The notes below the pieces were generated by a model. The model worked only from the letters and a program-made list of their open reading frames with translations. It searched no databases and had not been told where the DNA came from. 64,000 nucleotides of DNA from Paraburkholderia sp. BCC1884 (GTDB lineage Bacteria > Pseudomonadota > Gammaproteobacteria > Burkholderiales > Burkholderiaceae). Within the stretch, counting starts at the first letter, position 1. Each line of letters opens with the position of its first letter. Below, in pieces: positions 60,165 through 64,000 of this stretch. The stretch is from the NCBI RefSeq assembly GCF_900996225.1, contig NZ_CAAJGL010000079.1, positions 62,001 through 126,000 of the forward strand. Direction: 5' to 3'. Made by a program: the position numbers and the translations under genes.

Positions 60165-61682
60165 ATGAATCGCTATCGTTCGCTGGGCGTGGTGACCGGC
60201 GCAGCGCAACTGGCCAGTGCCGACGTGCTGAGCCGAATGACCTGCGCCGCGCCGCATCACGGCGCGGCGTTGCCGTTCGATCTCGTACTGGAGCAGCGCG
60301 CCTGGTCCGGGCCGGCCTCGCAACGAACGGCGAGCGCGCAGTTCAAGATTCATGTCTTTGACAACCTGCGCGCTTTCGAGAAGCGTGGTGTCGACGCGAT
60401 CGTCCTGCCGTGCTTCCTCAGCCACACCTTCATCGACGAACTCTCGGCCAACCTCACCGTGCCGATCGCCAACATCATGAGCGCGCTGACGGCGCACGTG
60501 CGGCAGGCGTTTCCGTCGGTGTGCCGGGTCGGCGTGCTGACCTCGGACGCGATTCGCGGCAATGGCCTCTTCGAGCGCTACTTCGACGCCGCGCATGTCG
60601 CGGTGATGCACCCACGACTCGATGCGGGTATCGACTGCGTGACGAGCGCGGTGTTCGGCGAGCAGGGCATCCGCAGCGGCTGCTTTTTTGGGCGCCCGGT
60701 CGAGTTGCTGCGTGCGGCCTGTGCCGATCTGATCGCGCAGGGCGCCGAGCTCATCGTGCCGGGGCTCGCGGAAATCGCGCTGGTCGACCGTCTGCTCGGC
60801 GCATTCGAGGTGCCGGTCATCGACACCAATCGGGTCTATGCGCGCTACGTGGCGGCAGCGAACTATGCGCAACGGGAGCGTCGTTTCAAGGTAGGCGTGG
60901 TGGGCGGACTCGGCCCGGCTGCGACCGTCGATTTCATGGCCAAGCTGGTGCGTAATACGCCGGCTGCCTGCGATCAGGATCATCTCAAGGTCATGGTCGA
61001 GCAGAACCCGCAGATTCCCGACCGCACCGCGGCGTTACTCGACGACGGCGCCGATCCGACGCTCGCGCTCTATGCCGCCTGCAGGACACTGGAAGACGGC
61101 GGCGCCGATCTGATCGCGATTCCGTGCAACACGGCGCACGCGTTTGTCGAACGGATTCAGCCGTCGCTCGGCATTCCGATCGTGAATATGCTGACCTGTA
61201 CCGCCGATTATCTGCGTGACACCTTTCCGGGCCTGCGCGAGATCGGCGTGCTGGCCACCTCGGGCACGCTCGCCAGCTGCGTCTACCAGCAATCGCTCGA
61301 AGCGCGCGGCTTTGCCCAGATCACGCCCTCGGCGTCCGCGCAGGCGCGCCTGATGAATGCCATCTACGGGCCAAAGGGCGTCAAAGCCGGCTACACCGCC
61401 GGCGAATGTGCCGACGACCTCGCTGTGGCGGTCAACGACCTGGTGGCTCAAGGCGTGCAGGTGATCGTACTGGGCTGCACCGAGCTGCCGCTGCTGGCGC
61501 GCGACGCCACACTTGCCTGCCCAGGCGGGCTGGTGGTGCGGCTGGTCGATCCGACCGACGTGCTGGCGCGGCGCTGCGTAGCGTATGCGCTGGGCGACCG
61601 CGCGGCGTTGGGCGAAGTGCCGGCCCCGGCGGCGCAACCGGTAGCCGTCGCCCAATCGGGTGTGGAACGCCTCTACGGCTAG
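60165..61682 (+). CDS. Tandem-domain Asp/Glu racemase-family protein with degenerate first domain
   Basis: 505 aa, double the usual ~230. Domain 1 (1-235) keeps C83 (LPCFLSH), but the second catalytic cysteine is replaced by L201 (VPGLAEI). Domain 2 (~243-480) starts with KVGVVGGLGPAATVDFM and has both cysteines, C321 (IPCNTAH) and C438 (LGCTELP). Domain 2 should be the active racemase; domain 1 may be structural or regulatory. End of the CoA-transferase cluster, where it could interconvert an acidic substrate before activation. Confidence 0.88.
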   Translation: MNRYRSLGVVTGAAQLASADVLSRMTCAAPHHGAALPFDLVLEQRAWSGPASQRTASAQFKIHVFDNLRAFEKRGVDAIVLPCFLSHTFIDELSANLTVPIANIMSALTAHVRQAFPSVCRVGVLTSDAIRGNGLFERYFDAAHVAVMHPRLDAGIDCVTSAVFGEQGIRSGCFFGRPVELLRAACADLIAQGAELIVPGLAEIALVDRLLGAFEVPVIDTNRVYARYVAAANYAQRERRFKVGVVGGLGPAATVDFMAKLVRNTPAACDQDHLKVMVEQNPQIPDRTAALLDDGADPTLALYAACRTLEDGGADLIAIPCNTAHAFVERIQPSLGIPIVNMLTCTADYLRDTFPGLREIGVLATSGTLASCVYQQSLEARGFAQITPSASAQARLMNAIYGPKGVKAGYTAGECADDLAVAVNDLVAQGVQVIVLGCTELPLLARDATLACPGGLVVRLVDPTDVLARRCVAYALGDRAALGEVPAPAAQPVAVAQSGVERLYG

Positions 61683-61747
61683 CCGCACCGCGCAAGTGGG
61701 CCGCGAACGCCAGCGCGGCCGCCATCGCGGCGCGCCGTGTCGTGGAA

Positions 61748-61767
61748 AACTGTATAAATATACAGTA
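61748..61767. promoter_or_regulatory. LexA box upstream of the uvrA-type gene
   Basis: Core CTGTATAAATATACAG (61750-61765) keeps CTGT-N8-ACAG with an AT-only centre; with the flanking bases it differs little from the E. coli consensus. Located 119 bases before the uvrA start. Predicts SOS control. Confidence 0.88.
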
Positions 61768-61884
61768 TAGTATCCCGTTGCAAGCTGGGCCTGGCGTGAG
61801 CGTGCTGCCGGCCATTTGCACTGAACTTGCGCGGTCGCGAGGCGTCCGTGAGAGGTGGCCCACTCATTCAGACGGTCGGAAAAA

Positions 61885-64000
61885 TTGGCATCTAACGGCA
61901 TCATCAAGATTCGCGGCGCGCGCCAGCACAACCTCAAGAACGTCGATCTCGACGTAAGAACCGGCGAGATGACGGTCGTAACCGGTCCGTCCGGTTCCGG
62001 CAAGTCGAGCCTCGTGTTCGATACGCTTTATGCGGAAGGGCAGCGGCGCTACGTCGAAACTTTCAGCGCCTACGCCCGGCAGTTTCTCGATCGCATGGAC
62101 CGGCCGCAAGTCGACCGGGTCGACGGCGTGCCGCCGGCGATTGCGATCGACCAGACCAACCCGGTGCGCAGTTCGCGCTCCACCGTCGGCACCATGACGG
62201 AGCTCAACGACCACCTGAAGCTGTTGTACGCGCGCGCGGCCGAGCTGTTCGACCGCAAGACCGCGCAGCCGGTGCGTCACGACACCCCGGAAACGATCTA
62301 CGCCGAGTTGCTCGAACGCACCGCGCAAGACGATCCGCGCCTCGTCGTCACGTTCCCGGTGGAGTTGCCCGAGTCGGCTTCCGAGCAGGAAGTGGAGCAG
62401 TGGTTGTCGGCGAGCGGCTACACGCGCGTGCAGGCGCAGCGCGAGGTGGATTCGCCCACCGGCAAACGCAAGCTGCTCGACGTGGTGGCCGACCGCTTCC
62501 GTCTGCGTGCGGTCGACAGGCAACGCGCGGTCGAGGCGATCGAAGCCTCGCTCAAGCGCGGCGGCGGCCGGGTCAATGTCTACGTGCTGCCCGCCACACC
62601 CGAGGCACCGGAAAGCCAGCCGGCGCAGCCCGCCATCTGGCGTTTCTCCACGGGCTTGCACAGTCCCGAAAGCGATTTGCGCTACGCCGATCCACAGCCG
62701 GCGCTGTTCTCGTTCAACTCGGCCTACGGTGCCTGCGAAGTGTGCCGCGGTTTCGGCCGCGTGATCGGCGTCGACCTCGGGCTGGTGATTCCGGACGCGC
62801 GCAAGACGTTGAGCGAAGGCGCGATCAAGCCGATGCAAACGCCCGCCTGGAAGGAGTGCCAGGACGATCTGATGCGCTACGCGGCGAAAGCCGGGATTCG
62901 CCGTGGCACGCCGTGGGGCGAGCTGACGGACGCCGAGCGTGACTGGGTCATCAACGGGTCGCCGGAGTGGAACGGCAAGTGGCAAACACATTGGTACGGC
63001 GTCAAACGCTTCTTCGAGTATCTCGAATCGAAAGCGTACAAGATGCATATTCGCGTGCTGCTGTCGAAATATCGCAGCTATACGCCGTGTGAAACCTGCG
63101 GCGGCGCGCGTCTGAAAACCGAATCGCTGTTGTGGCGCCTCGGCAGCAAGGCGAATGCGGACGACGTCCTGCCGCCGGCCCGGCGTTTCATGCCGCGCGG
63201 CGTCGAATGGAGCCGTGCCCAGCTCGAAGCCGTGCCGGGACTGACCGTGCACGATCTGATGCTGATGCCGATCGAGCGCATCCGCCGTTTCTTCGACGAA
63301 ATCAGCCTGCCGAGCGCCTTGCTCGACGACGCGCTCAAGCTGCTGCTGGCCGAAGTACGCACGCGTCTCAAGTACTTGTGCGACGTCGGCCTCGGTTATC
63401 TGACGCTCGACCGGCAAAGCCGCACGCTGTCGGGCGGTGAGGTCCAGCGGATCAACCTGACCACGGCGCTCGGCACATCGCTCACCAAGACGCTGTTCGT
63501 GCTCGACGAGCCGAGCATCGGGCTGCATCCGCGCGATCTGAACCGGATCGTCGAAGCCATGCATCGTCTGCGTGATGCGGGCAATACGCTGGTGGTGGTG
63601 GAGCACGATCCGTCGGTGATGCTGGCGGCCGATCGTCTGATCGACATGGGTCCGGGGCCGGGCGAACGCGGCGGTTCGATCATTTACGACGGCGTGCCCG
63701 AAGCGATCCGTTCGTCGGGCACGCTGACCGGCGAGTATCTCGCCGGCCGCCGGCATGTGGCCGATGCGGCGCACTGGACGCAACGGCCAGTCGAGCCCGG
63801 CACGCCGCGCATCGTGCTCGAAGGCGCGACGGAACACAATCTGCGCGACGTCACGGTCGAGATTCCGCTGGAGCGGCTCGTCTGCGTCACGGGGGTGTCG
63901 GGCTCCGGCAAATCCACGCTGCTGCAAGACGTCCTGTATCCAGCCATGGCGCGGCATTTCGGACTCGCGACCGAATCGCCCGGCGCGTTCAGGAGCCTGA
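61885..64000 (+). CDS. uvrA: UvrA-type excinuclease ATPase, 3' truncated by window
   Basis: At least 705 aa, running off the window with no stop. TTG 61885 taken as start (GTG 61855 in frame is an alternative). First Walker A K40 (GPSGSGKSS), CxxC pairs C284/C287 (CEVC) and C402/C405 (CETC), signature LSGGE (515), Walker B with D541, second Walker A K676 (VSGSGKST). The two cysteines that normally precede the FSFN segment and complete the insertion-domain zinc site are absent, replaced by STGLHSPES. It looks like a UvrA paralogue (UvrA2-like) more than the canonical copy. LexA-controlled. Confidence 0.85.
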   Translation, partial: MASNGIIKIRGARQHNLKNVDLDVRTGEMTVVTGPSGSGKSSLVFDTLYAEGQRRYVETFSAYARQFLDRMDRPQVDRVDGVPPAIAIDQTNPVRSSRSTVGTMTELNDHLKLLYARAAELFDRKTAQPVRHDTPETIYAELLERTAQDDPRLVVTFPVELPESASEQEVEQWLSASGYTRVQAQREVDSPTGKRKLLDVVADRFRLRAVDRQRAVEAIEASLKRGGGRVNVYVLPATPEAPESQPAQPAIWRFSTGLHSPESDLRYADPQPALFSFNSAYGACEVCRGFGRVIGVDLGLVIPDARKTLSEGAIKPMQTPAWKECQDDLMRYAAKAGIRRGTPWGELTDAERDWVINGSPEWNGKWQTHWYGVKRFFEYLESKAYKMHIRVLLSKYRSYTPCETCGGARLKTESLLWRLGSKANADDVLPPARRFMPRGVEWSRAQLEAVPGLTVHDLMLMPIERIRRFFDEISLPSALLDDALKLLLAEVRTRLKYLCDVGLGYLTLDRQSRTLSGGEVQRINLTTALGTSLTKTLFVLDEPSIGLHPRDLNRIVEAMHRLRDAGNTLVVVEHDPSVMLAADRLIDMGPGPGERGGSIIYDGVPEAIRSSGTLTGEYLAGRRHVADAAHWTQRPVEPGTPRIVLEGATEHNLRDVTVEIPLERLVCVTGVSGSGKSTLLQDVLYPAMARHFGLATESPGAFRSL

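Noticed and set aside
61864-63957. A 697-codon open frame on the minus strand.
   Set aside because: It is the antisense of the uvrA-type gene; the plus-strand frame contains all ABC and zinc motifs and runs off the window without a stop.

Overview
The window looks like a high-GC betaproteobacterial chromosome of the Burkholderia/Paraburkholderia/Caballeronia group. I infer this from codon bias, the many LysR regulators, the DUF4148 and DUF4142 proteins, the CheV and family gene content, and the tRNA-Ser island; it is not a species identification.

Left end (2-1140): the C-terminus of a VC_2705-type sodium/solute symporter, then a tRNA-Ser(GGA). A 19.3-kb mobile element is integrated in the 3' end of that tRNA (1126-20401). 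It is bounded by a 15-bp direct repeat, and the tRNA's own terminator has been displaced to just beyond the right attachment site. The element carries a P4-type integrase, an AlpA-like regulator, a PC4-like protein, a run of small overlapping genes and a 910-aa primase/helicase. An unusual array of twelve GGGAAC boxes with exactly mirror-symmetric spacing follows the primase and is a candidate replication origin. After that come a tail-fibre gene, a second tyrosine recombinase, and two paralogous Nu1-like (small terminase) genes, the first preceded by its own array of CTTAACA boxes. A leftward operon repeats, inverted, a two-gene module already present on the left. An Arc-like repressor and a toxin-antitoxin pair complete it. 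No capsid, portal, large terminase or tail-tube genes were seen, so it reads as a phage satellite (P4/PICI-like in logic) rather than a full prophage.

Middle (20.4-36.7 kb): accessory chromosomal genes. These are an AraC regulator divergent from two short-chain dehydrogenases, a patatin-like lipoprotein, a DUF1330 protein, a short RlpA-like protein, a zinc-ribbon methyltransferase overlapping a small partner gene, a receiver-LuxR-cyclic-nucleotide-binding fusion, and then a three-gene locus: nucleotidyl cyclase/TolB-like/TPR protein, glycine-rich PAP2/vanadium-haloperoxidase-like protein, and a large subtilisin-like protease whose start overlaps the previous stop. This locus is the least conventional chromosomal set in the window.

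Right (36.9-64 kb): metabolic and housekeeping genes. They include MFS exporters, LysR-linked transport and amidohydrolase genes, an EamA transporter, asparaginase II, cheV with a sigma-28 promoter, a TPR protein, an aldo/keto reductase, several LysR-divergent gene pairs (SDR, glutathionyl-hydroquinone reductase), a short SSB-like protein, and a catabolic cluster (acyl-CoA dehydrogenase, family III CoA-transferase, MHS transporter, tandem Asp/Glu racemase-family protein). The window ends inside a uvrA-type gene preceded by a near-perfect LexA box.
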